A stretch of 40,081 nucleotides of DNA, taken from positions 1-40,081 of the forward strand of contig JAAYTG010000107.1 of NCBI GenBank assembly GCA_012518075.1, written 5' to 3'. Under the pieces are notes generated by a model. That model was not told the DNA's origin and ran no database searches. It saw nothing but the letters and a program-made list of their open reading frames with translations. Every line of letters starts with the position of its first letter. The first letter of the stretch is position 1. Made by a program: the position numbers and the translations under genes. This document shows, piece after piece, positions 18,074 to 26,720 of the stretch. The stretch is from Clostridiales bacterium. GTDB lineage: Bacteria; Bacillota; Clostridia; Caldicoprobacterales; UBA3941.

Positions 18074-19570
18074 ATGGAAGCAGGAACAAAGACTGGGAAA
18101 AATGTATGGGGCAAGGCTCTTCTGGCCTTCTTATTGATAGTTTTGATTGTAGCTGTCGGGGGCATAGCTACATACATTTACCAGACATTAAATATAGATA
18201 CCTTCTATGAAGGTGTAGAGGTGGATGGCCTTGCTTTAGGAGGTATGACCAGAGAGGAAGCTCTATCTGCAGTACAGGATCTTAATCAGCTGGATTTGGA
18301 TAAGATTAAGATAGTGCTAACCCATGGTGATATGAAATGGGAGTACGGCTATGAGGACGTCAATGCCCAAATAGATATTGAAGAGGTTGTTGATGAGGCT
18401 TATTTAGTCGGGAGGCAGGGGACTTTTCTTGAGAGGATTAAGGAAATCTACAATACTTCTCAAGAACCTGTAAGTTTTGAAACTACACTGACTTATGATG
18501 TTTCCCAATTAAGAGATGAGGTAGAGGCCATAGCCACCCAAATAAACGAAGAACCAGTAGATGCAACTATAGAATTCCATCCTGACAAAGAGGAAAAATT
18601 TACTTTAACACCAGAGAAAATAGGAAAAGGAATGCTAGTGGATAAAACCATGGAGGATTTAATAGCTCGAGTTGATGCTGGAGATTTTTCAATCTATGAG
18701 ATACCTACACAAGAGCTGGAACCTCAATATACTGTGGATGAGATGCAGACTTGGACCAGCAGAATAGCCTACTACTCAACCAAATTGACAGATAATAGCT
18801 ATAGAAACCATAATATTAAGCTTTCGTCAAGCGCATATTATAATGTTCGATTAGACCCGGGCGAGGTATATTCCTTTAATGATGCCACAGGTCCTAGGGG
18901 AGCGGCTCAAGGATATAAGGCGGCACCGGTAATAAAGGAAGGTAAAAGATTTGAAGACGAACCTGGAGGAGGAAACTGTCAATCATCCACTACCATCTAT
19001 GGTGCAGCTCTCAGAGCAGATTTGGAGATAGTGGAAAGGGCACCCCATTCTATACCCTCTACTTATACAGACATTGGGACTGATGCTACGGTGAATTATC
19101 CCTATGCTGACATAAAGTTTAAGAATAATAAGGATACACCGATTTTCATTACTAGATATATTTCCGGGGGTAGGCTCCATGTAGAGATTTACGGCAAGCA
19201 ATCTGATGAATACGATAAGATAGAAGTAATAGGTGTAAAGACCAGTGAGTCAGCGGTACCAGAATATAAGATAGTAGAGGATCCGACCCTATATGAAGGC
19301 CAGGAAATTATAGAATTTAAATCTCGACCGGAAATCAAAGCCGTATCCTATAAGATATACTATAAAGATGGTAAAGAGATAGAACGGGTTAAGGTGGCAA
19401 ACTCCCGTTATCCAAAGGTTGTGGGGCAAAAGAGGGTAGGCACCAAGGAGAGGCCTGTAGACCCTGCTGACAAGGAAGCCCAAGAAGAGAAAGAGAATAA
19501 ACAGGATGAGACTTCGACTAAACAACCTAAAGAAGAGAGGGATGAAGAACCACCTGCTCCAGAAGACTAA
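18074..19570 (+). CDS. VanW/G5 domain cell-envelope protein
   Basis: A 498-residue membrane-anchored protein. Residues 15-38 form a single transmembrane segment (ALLAFLLIVLIVAVGGIATY), leaving the rest outside the cell. Residues about 45-210 resemble the putative peptidoglycan-binding domain often paired with VanW (EVDGLALGGMTREEAL). Residues about 225-375 are the VanW domain, with EVYSFNDATGPRGAAQGY and PGGGNCQSSTTIYGAAL. A G5-type beta domain follows (about 405-455), then a charged Pro/Glu/Lys tail. VanW is named from vancomycin clusters but does not itself prove resistance; this architecture is common in clostridia and points to cell-wall binding or remodelling. Start ATG 18074 has GGAGGG 7 bases upstream. 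The gene is flanked by terminators, so it is likely monocistronic. Confidence 0.9.
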   Translation: MEAGTKTGKNVWGKALLAFLLIVLIVAVGGIATYIYQTLNIDTFYEGVEVDGLALGGMTREEALSAVQDLNQLDLDKIKIVLTHGDMKWEYGYEDVNAQIDIEEVVDEAYLVGRQGTFLERIKEIYNTSQEPVSFETTLTYDVSQLRDEVEAIATQINEEPVDATIEFHPDKEEKFTLTPEKIGKGMLVDKTMEDLIARVDAGDFSIYEIPTQELEPQYTVDEMQTWTSRIAYYSTKLTDNSYRNHNIKLSSSAYYNVRLDPGEVYSFNDATGPRGAAQGYKAAPVIKEGKRFEDEPGGGNCQSSTTIYGAALRADLEIVERAPHSIPSTYTDIGTDATVNYPYADIKFKNNKDTPIFITRYISGGRLHVEIYGKQSDEYDKIEVIGVKTSESAVPEYKIVEDPTLYEGQEIIEFKSRPEIKAVSYKIYYKDGKEIERVKVANSRYPKVVGQKRVGTKERPVDPADKEAQEEKENKQDETSTKQPKEERDEEPPAPED

Positions 19571-19590
19571 TTAAATAATTGCTGTATATT

Positions 19591-19622
19591 ACTCCCGCTT
19601 CTATGCGGGAGTTTAATTTTTA
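19591..19622 (+). terminator. intrinsic terminator after the VanW gene
   Basis: ACTCCCGC, loop TTCTAT, GCGGGAGT, then TTAATTTTT. A perfect 8-bp GC-rich stem with a T-rich tail. Confidence 0.85.
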
Positions 19623-19638
19623 TCCTTTTAATTTGGGA

Positions 19639-19677
19639 ATTATTCCTTTATAATGTTATGATAATCATAGGAATAAT
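19639..19677. promoter_or_regulatory. nested dyads around the -10 upstream of the rhomboid gene
   Basis: A TATAAT (19649-19654) is followed by the perfect palindrome TATGATAATCATA (19657-19669). Both lie inside an 8-bp inverted repeat, ATTATTCC (19639-19646) and GGAATAAT (19670-19677). This looks like a regulated promoter with an operator over the start site, but I cannot name the regulator and the -35 is poor. Confidence 0.4.
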
Positions 19678-19758
19678 AGTTAAGGGTACCCATAAGCATA
19701 AAAAAGAGCTGGTATCTTCTTATTCTGGTCTATTTTATATGAAAGGATAGAGTAATGG

Positions 19759-21006
19759 ATGAATCATGAATGGGGGCGTGAAGGCGACATCATAGAAGGC
19801 GAATACGAAATAATAGAGGAAAGATATGCAGAAGATGTATATACCGATCCAAAAGGGCAGTTTGTAGAGACCGATAATAGGACTCCCTATGTAACCTATA
19901 TAATCCTTGGGATAAATATTGTTCTTTGGTTACTGATGTCCTTTATCGGATTGATAATGGGCTGGAATCAAAGTCTACAACTTTTTTATTTTGGTGCTAA
20001 GGTAAATGAACTGGTGGTTCAGGGAGAGTATTGGCGATTGTTTACAGCCATGTTCTTACACATAGGATTGTTGCATCTATTTTTCAACTCCTATGCTCTA
20101 TATTTATATGGACCAGCAGTAGAGAAGCTGTTTGGTAAGGTGAAGTTTCTAGTAATATATATAGTTTCGGGTTTAATGGGTAGTTTACTGAGCTATCTAT
20201 TTAGTCCCAATCCTGCGGCGGGAGCTTCGGGAGCCATCTTTGGACTTATGGGCTCCTTGTTATACTTTAGAAAGGAAAAGAGGAATCTCTTTCAGAGGAT
20301 ATTTGGTCCAGGATTGCTTATGATTATAGGTATCAACCTAATGTATGGTTTTATCCAACCAGGGATAGACAATTGGGGTCATATAGGTGGCCTATTAGGG
20401 GGCTTTCTAACAGGTAACGCTCTAGGACTATATCGTGTCAGGGATAAGGAATATGGCAAAAAGATTCTTATATGGCTGCTTATCCTGCTGATATTCACTT
20501 TAGGGCTGGGGTATGGTAAGTTTAAGTACAGCAAGAGCATCTACCTAAGTCAGGCTTATGAGGCCGCCCAAAGAGGGGATATAGGTACAGCAAAGGCTTA
20601 TATAGAGAACCTTTCTAGTAGAGACTATAAAGATCCTCAGGTGCAGAAAATCATAGAAGCTGTCTATATTGAGGATATCAATAATAAGCTGAGTCAAGGA
20701 CAATTGGATGAAGCCTTAGGGTCTGTCAATACTTTGATAGATTATTATCCTAATGAAGCCAATTATTATTACTATAGGGGTCAAGTTTACGAAGTCTTAG
20801 AAGATTATGAAAAGGCCCTAGAAGATTATATTTATGTCACTGAAACAATAAAGGACGTTGAGGAAATATGGTACAGGGCAGGGAAAGCTGCATATAATAG
20901 TGGAAATATAGCCGAGTCCAGGGAGTATATGGAAGAAGCATTAAAAATAAATCCCAATTACGAGGATGCTAAGGAGTTCTTGGATAGTATTGTGGATATG
21001 GTCTAG
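19759..21006 (+). CDS. rhomboid intramembrane serine protease with C-terminal TPR domain
   Basis: A 415-residue protein. After an acidic cytoplasmic N-terminal region (1-42) comes a six- or seven-helix rhomboid core (about 44-250). Catalytic residues are visible as Ser157 in GASGAIFG and His208 in NWGHIGG; the helix-2 motif HIGLLHLFFNSYALY is also present. Residues about 260-415 form TPR-like helical repeats (ANYYYYRGQVYEVLEDYEKALEDY; WYRAGKAAYNSGNIAESREY), a fusion found in Firmicutes GluP-type rhomboids. It should cleave membrane proteins within the bilayer. Start ATG 19759 is 11 bases after AAAGGA. An ATG four bases earlier has better spacing but opens only four codons. The following DUF362 gene starts 23 bp downstream, suggesting an operon. 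Confidence 0.93.
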   Translation: MNHEWGREGDIIEGEYEIIEERYAEDVYTDPKGQFVETDNRTPYVTYIILGINIVLWLLMSFIGLIMGWNQSLQLFYFGAKVNELVVQGEYWRLFTAMFLHIGLLHLFFNSYALYLYGPAVEKLFGKVKFLVIYIVSGLMGSLLSYLFSPNPAAGASGAIFGLMGSLLYFRKEKRNLFQRIFGPGLLMIIGINLMYGFIQPGIDNWGHIGGLLGGFLTGNALGLYRVRDKEYGKKILIWLLILLIFTLGLGYGKFKYSKSIYLSQAYEAAQRGDIGTAKAYIENLSSRDYKDPQVQKIIEAVYIEDINNKLSQGQLDEALGSVNTLIDYYPNEANYYYYRGQVYEVLEDYEKALEDYIYVTETIKDVEEIWYRAGKAAYNSGNIAESREYMEEALKINPNYEDAKEFLDSIVDMV

Positions 21007-21028
21007 AAAGGAAATAGGTGGTGGGGGA

Positions 21029-22177
21029 ATGGACAAGGTATCATTAATAAAGTGTAATAGCTATGAACTGGATGAGGTAGAAGATGCCCTTGAGAAAAGT
21101 CTTAGGCTAATTGGGGGCATAGACAGCTATATAAAACCTGGAATGAAGGTTCTGGTAAAATGTAATCTCCTCATGAAGAAGAAGCCAGAGGAATGCACTA
21201 CCACTCATCCCACAGTAGTGGAAGCTTTGGTGAAGAGGCTACAGGCCATAAATGCTATACCCATAATAGGGGATAGTCCAGGAGGGTTATTTACTCCAAG
21301 GCTTCTAAGTGGCATATATACCGCCAGTGGTATGGCGGATGTGGCTCAGCGTACAGGAGCAGAGTTAAACTATAACACCAATTCCATGGAAGTTAGTTAT
21401 CCAGAAGGTAGAGTAGTGAAGAAACTCACTGTTATGGAGCTTTTAAAAGAGGTAGATGCAGTTATAAGCGTGGCCAAGCTTAAAACCCATGGAATGACCC
21501 TATATACAGGGGCTGTGAAAAATCTATTTGGTGTTATTCCAGGCATGACAAAAGCCGAATACCATCTTCGAATGAAAAAGGTTGAAGACTTTACTGGAGC
21601 TTTGGTCGATATATGTGGATATGTAAAGCCTGTATTATCTATAATGGACGGAGTCATGGGTATGGAGGGAGATGGGCCATCAGCAGGGACTCCTAGAAAG
21701 ATAGGGGCGATACTGGCTAGCGATAGTCCTTATGCTCTAGACCTGGTCTGTGCATCCCTTGTGGGTATTGACCCTGAAAGAGTACCCACTGTTCAGAGGG
21801 CCGTTGAAAGGGGATTGTCTAGCTATGACTTAGATGATATTGAGCTCTTGGGAGACTCCTTTGATGAGCTTCTTATTGAGGACTTTAAGCTTCCAGTAAC
21901 AGGGGAAATTAGTTTTCTCCATAGGGCATTTGGTAGCAATAGTCAATTGGCGTCCTTTCTAAATCATCATCTGGGGCCTAAGCCCTACTTTAACTATGAT
22001 GAATGCATCGGATGTGGGGACTGCCAGCGCTATTGCCCTCCTAAGGCCATTGAAATGGTCAATAGAAAGCCGGTAGTAGATCTTAAAGAGTGTATACGCT
22101 GCTACTGCTGCCAAGAGCTTTGCCCCAAGAAGGCAGTGGATATAAGAAGAAGTTGGTTTTTTAAGGCCTTCAATTAA
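21029..22177 (+). CDS. DUF362 protein with two [4Fe-4S] ferredoxin motifs
   Basis: A 382-residue protein. The DUF362 domain (about 1-300) shows KPGMKVLVKCNLL, TTTHPTVVEALVKRL, SVAKLKTHGMTLYTGAVKNL and DGVMGMEGDGPSAGTPR. The C terminus (about 320-372) is a bacterial ferredoxin domain with two CxxCxxCxxxC clusters: Cys326/329/332/336 and Cys355/358/361/365. It is probably a cytoplasmic iron-sulfur electron carrier or oxidoreductase; the true reaction of the family is not established. I chose ATG 21029, preceded by AGGTGGTGGGGG; an earlier frame start at 20966 would overlap the rhomboid gene and lacks a site. It is likely cotranscribed with the rhomboid gene. Confidence 0.9.
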   Translation: MDKVSLIKCNSYELDEVEDALEKSLRLIGGIDSYIKPGMKVLVKCNLLMKKKPEECTTTHPTVVEALVKRLQAINAIPIIGDSPGGLFTPRLLSGIYTASGMADVAQRTGAELNYNTNSMEVSYPEGRVVKKLTVMELLKEVDAVISVAKLKTHGMTLYTGAVKNLFGVIPGMTKAEYHLRMKKVEDFTGALVDICGYVKPVLSIMDGVMGMEGDGPSAGTPRKIGAILASDSPYALDLVCASLVGIDPERVPTVQRAVERGLSSYDLDDIELLGDSFDELLIEDFKLPVTGEISFLHRAFGSNSQLASFLNHHLGPKPYFNYDECIGCGDCQRYCPPKAIEMVNRKPVVDLKECIRCYCCQELCPKKAVDIRRSWFFKAFN

Positions 22178-22305
22178 TATCTTTTGATTGTTCAATAACA
22201 TCTGACTTCTAGGTTCTAATTCTTAAATCGGCAAAGCTATTCACTTATGAATAGCCCATTATGCTCAATAGATGTTACCTAAAATACCTTACTTAGAAAG
22301 AGCAA

Positions 22306-22331
22306 ACCCCGGATACTTTGTATTCCGGGGT
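22306..22331. terminator. terminator hairpin between the DUF362 gene and galT
   Basis: ACCCCGGATAC pairs with GTATTCCGGGGT apart from one bulged base. It lies between convergent genes. T-tracts are short on both sides. Confidence 0.6.
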
Positions 22332-22341
22332 CTAGTTCTAC

Positions 22342-23919
22342 CTAAATGATAAATCCTGCACTAGCTAAGAATTTATTAAAGGCATGTCTGCCTCCCTCAT
22401 CACATTTAAATACGCCGGCATCCTTTAACACTTGCTCGCATTTCTGGCCTACAGCATTTTGAATTATAGTTTGAGCTTCTTCCTCATTATTATGAGATCC
22501 ATGTTTATCAAGCAAATCTTTGATCCACCTGCTGTGTATGTGTAGGGGGTGGTCCTTGGATGAAAGCATCTCCCTATCTAGAGTCGCTTTGCCTGTCAGA
22601 AATTCTATAATTTGAGATAGCTCCTTTTGTAGTCGGCCAGGAAGTATGAAAAGTCCCATTACCTCAATTAAACCAATATTCTCTTTTTTGATATGATGAA
22701 TTTCGGGGTGAGGATGGAAAATACCCAGGGGATATTGGGAGCTAGTTCTATTATTTCTAAAAACCAGGTCAAGTTCATAAAGCCCGTTTTCATTTTTTCG
22801 TGCAATAGGGGTTATGGTATTGTGGGGGATAACTTGTCCCTCTTTATCTAAGGATTGGCATAGTATATCCACTTCAGGGTCTGAATAGTCTCTCCAGAGA
22901 TCCAGTATTTGGTCAGCTAGATCTACTAATACATGAGAATCATGGGAGACTAGGCGTAGGGTGGACATAGGCCAATTTAAGACTCCTGCCTTGACCTTGG
23001 AATATTTCTTGGAGGTCAAGTTGTATTCAATAGGAGCTTTTTCCATAGGAAAGGTATAAGAACCCCCTTGAAAATGGTCATGATTAAGGATAGAGCCTCC
23101 TACGATGGGCAAATCGGCATTTGAACCAATGAAGTAGTGGGGAAAGCTCTCTATAAAGTCAAAGAGTCTTTGGAAGGTTTTGCGGTTTAACTTCATAGGG
23201 ACATGAGCTTCATTTAGTACAATGCAGTGTTCATTGTAGTAAACATAGGGTGAATATTGGAAATACCACTTTTCCCCTGCCAGCTCAACCGGGAGAATGC
23301 GATGGTTTTGACGTGCAGGATGATTTACTCTGCCTGCATATCCCACATTCTCAGGGCAAAGGGCACACTGAGGATAGCCTATTTGAGGAGCCTTCTTCTC
23401 TGCTGCAATGTCCCTAGGGTCCTTTTCAGGCTTAGTCAAGTTGATGGTTATTTTGAAAGTACCATAGTTACTATCAAAGGACCATTCTTTATTTTTTATA
23501 ATTCGGTTGACTCTTATATAGTCGGATTTTTGACATAGATTATAAAAATAATCAGTAGCCTCTTTTATGCCTTGGCTTTCCTTTATTTTATTGAACCTAT
23601 CAATTACCTGTGAAGGCCAGGGGGTAATAATGCCCATGATCTTAGAATCCAACAAATCTCGGTAAACCAAGCTGTTATCAGGAATTATTCCTTCTTCTGC
23701 TGCGTAATCCAGAATCTTTTCTAAAATAGGAGTAGCAGTACCAGGAATATCATGATCAAGGGGAATATGCCTGTCTCCCCAAGGTTGGGGAATATCTAGC
23801 AGATCCATCAGTTGATTCCGCAAGTAAATAATATCTTCAACACCTATCATTTGGTTCTTAAGACCATAAGCTAAGAGCTTCTCTATTAGCTTAGCTACTT
23901 CTTTCTTACTGTAGGTCAT
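22342..23919 (-). CDS. galT: galactose-1-phosphate uridylyltransferase, class II (Firmicutes type)
   Basis: A 525-residue class II GalT, which exchanges UMP between UDP-glucose and galactose-1-phosphate in the Leloir pathway. Signatures are CALCPENVGYAGRVNHPARQNH, the YFQYSPYVYYNEHCIVLNEAH block and the active-site region GGSILNHDHFQGG. The C-terminal IHSRWIKDLLDKHG is also typical. This class is unrelated in length to the ~350-residue class I enzyme. I chose ATG 23919, which has AAGGAAGGG about 9 bases upstream; a longer frame from 23976 lacks a site. It is divergent from galE-galK across a 298-bp region with a clear galE promoter; the galT promoter is not obvious. Confidence 0.94.
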   Translation of the reverse strand: MTYSKKEVAKLIEKLLAYGLKNQMIGVEDIIYLRNQLMDLLDIPQPWGDRHIPLDHDIPGTATPILEKILDYAAEEGIIPDNSLVYRDLLDSKIMGIITPWPSQVIDRFNKIKESQGIKEATDYFYNLCQKSDYIRVNRIIKNKEWSFDSNYGTFKITINLTKPEKDPRDIAAEKKAPQIGYPQCALCPENVGYAGRVNHPARQNHRILPVELAGEKWYFQYSPYVYYNEHCIVLNEAHVPMKLNRKTFQRLFDFIESFPHYFIGSNADLPIVGGSILNHDHFQGGSYTFPMEKAPIEYNLTSKKYSKVKAGVLNWPMSTLRLVSHDSHVLVDLADQILDLWRDYSDPEVDILCQSLDKEGQVIPHNTITPIARKNENGLYELDLVFRNNRTSSQYPLGIFHPHPEIHHIKKENIGLIEVMGLFILPGRLQKELSQIIEFLTGKATLDREMLSSKDHPLHIHSRWIKDLLDKHGSHNNEEEAQTIIQNAVGQKCEQVLKDAGVFKCDEGGRHAFNKFLASAGFII

Positions 23920-24084
23920 AGGATAACCCTTCCTTTCAAAACTATATCTATATTTTCTCAAAATCACACAAGGCACCCAAATAATTAATTCAATGTCAAT
24001 TCAATTATATAGAGTAATAAATTCTTATTCAACTACTTGGCATATGAATAGCTAGGTTACTGGAGTAAGACTTCTGTCTATGGA

Positions 24085-24113
24085 TTGTATTAATAAGGAG
24101 CTGGCGATATAAT
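24085..24113 (+). promoter_or_regulatory. galE-galK promoter
   Basis: TTGTAT, 17 bp, TATAAT, about 105 bp upstream of the galE start. A second overlapping TATAAT follows at 24114-24119. I saw nothing else clear in 23920-24217. Confidence 0.6.
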
Positions 24114-24217
24114 TATAATAGAAAGAAGGTAGACAGCGATTTAATCATCAGATGAGCTTAAATAATGCAATAAGAATGTGAAATAGCATGGACGGTATAG
24201 AAGAAGGGAGAAATTTC

Positions 24218-25204
24218 ATGTCTATATTAATTACCGGCGGTGCCGGATATATAGGAAGTCATACTGCTTGGGAACTTAAGGCTCAGGGCAGGGATATAGT
24301 AATATACGACAACCTTAGTAGGGGGCATAGAGAGGCAGTTAAGGGTATGCCTCTAGTAGTGGGGGATTTGATGGACACTTCCCTCTTGGAGAAAACCATG
24401 GATGAATATAAGGTTGATTCAGTTATTCATTTTGCAGCAGAGAGTCAAGTTGGAGAATCCATGACTGACCCACAAAAGTACTATATCAACAATGTGTCAG
24501 GAACACTAAGCTTGCTAAAAGCAATGAAGGAAAAGAGTGTTAATAAAATCGTCTTCTCCTCTACAGCAGCAACTTATGGGGAGCCGGAAAGGATTCCCAT
24601 TGATGAAGCAAGCAGGAAGAATCCTACCAGTGTGTATGGACGAAGCAAGCTTATTATGGAGCAAATCTTGACGGATTTTGATATGGCCTATGGCTTAAGA
24701 TATGTAGCTCTTCGCTATTTCAATGCTGCGGGAGCCCATATTTCTGGAGAAATAGGGGAATGTCATAACCCAGAAACCCATCTTATTCCTATAATCATGC
24801 AGGTATTGTTGGGACAGCGGGATGAGATTAGTATCTTTGGAACTGATTATCCAACGCCTGATGGAACCTGTATACGAGATTATATACACGTAACGGATTT
24901 GGCTCATGCACATATTCTAGCCCTAGATGCTCTCTACCAGGGAATGAAGTCCAAAGTATATAATCTAGGTAATGGTAACGGTTTCTCGGTCAAGGAAGTA
25001 ATAGATACGGTGGAGAAGGTAACGGGTAAAAAGATAAAAAGAGTTGAAAAGGATAGAAGGGAAGGGGATCCCGCCATACTAATTGCCAGCTCAGATAGAA
25101 TAATTAAGGAGTTAGGATGGGAACCAGGCTACAATACTCTGGAGGAGATTATCCAAACTGCTTGGAATTGGCATAGTAATCATCCCGATGGATTTAAGCA
25201 ATAA
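24218..25204 (+). CDS. galE: UDP-glucose 4-epimerase
   Basis: A 328-residue short-chain dehydrogenase-type epimerase that interconverts UDP-galactose and UDP-glucose with bound NAD. The NAD-binding ITGGAGYIGSH is at the N terminus, followed by YDNLSRGHREAV. The catalytic Ser/Thr region reads VFSSTAATYGEP and the Tyr-Lys pair is in SVYGRSK. LRYFNAAGAH and CIRDYIHVTDLAHAH are family blocks. I chose ATG 24218, which has GGGAG 8 bases upstream; an upstream ATG at 24188 lacks a site. galK follows after 65 bp without a terminator, so the two form an operon. Confidence 0.96.
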   Translation: MSILITGGAGYIGSHTAWELKAQGRDIVIYDNLSRGHREAVKGMPLVVGDLMDTSLLEKTMDEYKVDSVIHFAAESQVGESMTDPQKYYINNVSGTLSLLKAMKEKSVNKIVFSSTAATYGEPERIPIDEASRKNPTSVYGRSKLIMEQILTDFDMAYGLRYVALRYFNAAGAHISGEIGECHNPETHLIPIIMQVLLGQRDEISIFGTDYPTPDGTCIRDYIHVTDLAHAHILALDALYQGMKSKVYNLGNGNGFSVKEVIDTVEKVTGKKIKRVEKDRREGDPAILIASSDRIIKELGWEPGYNTLEEIIQTAWNWHSNHPDGFKQ

Positions 25205-25269
25205 AGGTTAATTTTTGATTACGGTGGACAAAAGGATATTTACTAAGGTATGGGAGGAAAAAGAGGAAA

Positions 25270-26541
25270 ATGGGTAATTTATTTGTCAAGCTCTATGGCG
25301 ATGATGATAAAATGATTGAATATCAAGAAAGACGCTACAAAGAAATATTAGTCAAGTATCAAGAGCTATTTCCCCATAGCTCAGATGAGATTCAGGTCTT
25401 TAGTACCCCGGGTCGCACTGAAGTGGGAGGCAACCATACCGACCACAATCATGGGCAGGTACTGGCAGCAGGAGTTAATTTAGATACAGTAGCGGCAGCG
25501 TCCAGGTCAGGGGACTCTATTATAACCCTGTATTCAAAAGGGTATGAGGAAGCTTTTATAGTGGATACCAAGGATCTGGTAGTCCGTGATGAGGAGAAGG
25601 AAACTACCCTTGCCTTGATTAGGGGTATTGCGGCTAGATTTAAAGAACTGGGCTATGATATTGGGGGGTTCAATGCCTATATTTCAAGCGATGTCTTGGT
25701 CGGATCCGGCCTTAGCTCCTCCGCCTCCATTGAGGTGCTATTGGGAACCATTTTAAACTACCTATATAACCATGGGAAGATAGACCCAAAGCTATTAGCC
25801 ATGGTAGGACAGTATGCGGAGAATGTATACTTTGGCAAGCCATCGGGTTTAATGGATCAAATGGCTTGTGCTGTAGGCGGTTTTGTTACCATAGATTTTA
25901 AAGATCCTAGCAATCCCCTGGTTAGGAAAATTGACTTTGATTTTGGAAGCCAGAATTACAGTCTACTGGTGGTGGATACAGGGGGTAGCCATGCGGATCT
26001 TACCGAGGACTATGCAGCTATACCTGGAGAGATGAAGGCAGTTGCCAAGGAGCTAGAGGCGGAGGTATGTCGGGAGCTTACCAAGAAGAAGATTCTAGAG
26101 AATATCCCTCTGCTTCGTCAGAAAGTAAACGATAGGGCGGTATTAAGGGCACTACATTTTTTAAATGAAAACCATAGGGTAACCCAGCAGGTAAAAGCTC
26201 TGGAGGAGGATAATTTTGAGGAGTTTTTGAAACTGGTCAAGGAGTCGGGGAATAGCTCATGGAAGTGGCTGCAAAACTGTTATACAAGCCATAATCCCCT
26301 GGAGCAGGGTGTAACCCTGGCCTTAGCTATTACGGAGGATTTTATCCATAAGGCAGGGGTGGGGGCGTGTAGAGTTCATGGTGGAGGTTTTGCAGGAACG
26401 ATACAGGTATTCTTGCCTTCAGAAAAAGTTCAAGAGTATATTGAGACAATAGAGCCCATGCTTGGTCAGGGAGCTGTAACCCTACTTAACATTAGGCCTT
26501 TTGGCAGTATGAAGGTAGACTTAAATAGTCTTGAATTATAA
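25270..26541 (+). CDS. galK: galactokinase
   Basis: A 423-residue GHMP-family kinase that phosphorylates galactose at C1 with ATP. The galactokinase signature PGRTEVGGNHTDHNHG lies near residue 50, the ATP-binding loop VGSGLSSSASIEVL near 150, the catalytic region GLMDQMACAVGG near 200, and the third GHMP motif GACRVHGGGFAGTI near 370. It is slightly longer than the ~390 usual, with an N-terminal extension (VKLYGDDDKMIEYQERRYKEI) seen in Firmicutes enzymes. Start ATG 25270 has AGAGGA about 6 bases upstream. It is the second gene of the galE-galK operon, which ends in a terminator. Confidence 0.94.
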   Translation: MGNLFVKLYGDDDKMIEYQERRYKEILVKYQELFPHSSDEIQVFSTPGRTEVGGNHTDHNHGQVLAAGVNLDTVAAASRSGDSIITLYSKGYEEAFIVDTKDLVVRDEEKETTLALIRGIAARFKELGYDIGGFNAYISSDVLVGSGLSSSASIEVLLGTILNYLYNHGKIDPKLLAMVGQYAENVYFGKPSGLMDQMACAVGGFVTIDFKDPSNPLVRKIDFDFGSQNYSLLVVDTGGSHADLTEDYAAIPGEMKAVAKELEAEVCRELTKKKILENIPLLRQKVNDRAVLRALHFLNENHRVTQQVKALEEDNFEEFLKLVKESGNSSWKWLQNCYTSHNPLEQGVTLALAITEDFIHKAGVGACRVHGGGFAGTIQVFLPSEKVQEYIETIEPMLGQGAVTLLNIRPFGSMKVDLNSLEL

Positions 26542-26583
26542 AGAATAATCTAGAAATATTTAGAAAACGCAAGTTATTTTCCT

Positions 26584-26618
26584 GGGATAGGCAATAAAGC
26601 TACCTATCCAATCTTTTT
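26584..26618 (+). terminator. intrinsic terminator after galK
   Basis: GGATAGG pairs with CCTATCC across an 11-base loop, followed by AATCTTTTT. It separates the galactose operon from hsp20. Confidence 0.7.
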
Positions 26619-26632
26619 GAAAAAGTACTAAC

Positions 26633-26649
26633 TTTGACTTACTTTGACC
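26633..26649 (-). promoter_or_regulatory. CtsR operator upstream of hsp20
   Basis: On the minus strand it reads GGTCAAAGTAAGTCAAA: two RGTCAAA heptads in direct repeat with a 3-base spacer, the arrangement of the CtsR consensus. It covers the hsp20 -35 element (TTGACT 26634-26639) and part of the spacer, so a bound repressor would block RNA polymerase. Confidence 0.7.
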
Positions 26650-26662
26650 TTTGCAATATAAT
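26634..26662 (+). promoter_or_regulatory. sigma-A promoter of hsp20
   Basis: TTGACT, 17 bp, TATAAT, about 58 bp upstream of the start codon and overlapping the CtsR-like direct repeat. There is no CIRCE inverted repeat (the HrcA site). Confidence 0.8.
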
Positions 26663-26720
26663 ATAAACAAATGAAAGAGGATACAATAAAAATAAAGTAT
26701 TAGCGAAAGGAGAGTTTTCT

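Noticed and set aside
18074-19570. Vancomycin-resistance gene because of the VanW domain
   Set aside because: VanW/G5 proteins are common in clostridia without van genes, and no vanHAX-type neighbours are present.
26542-26720. CIRCE element upstream of hsp20
   Set aside because: No TTAGCACTC-N9-GAGTGCTAA inverted repeat exists there; the repeat present is direct and of CtsR type.
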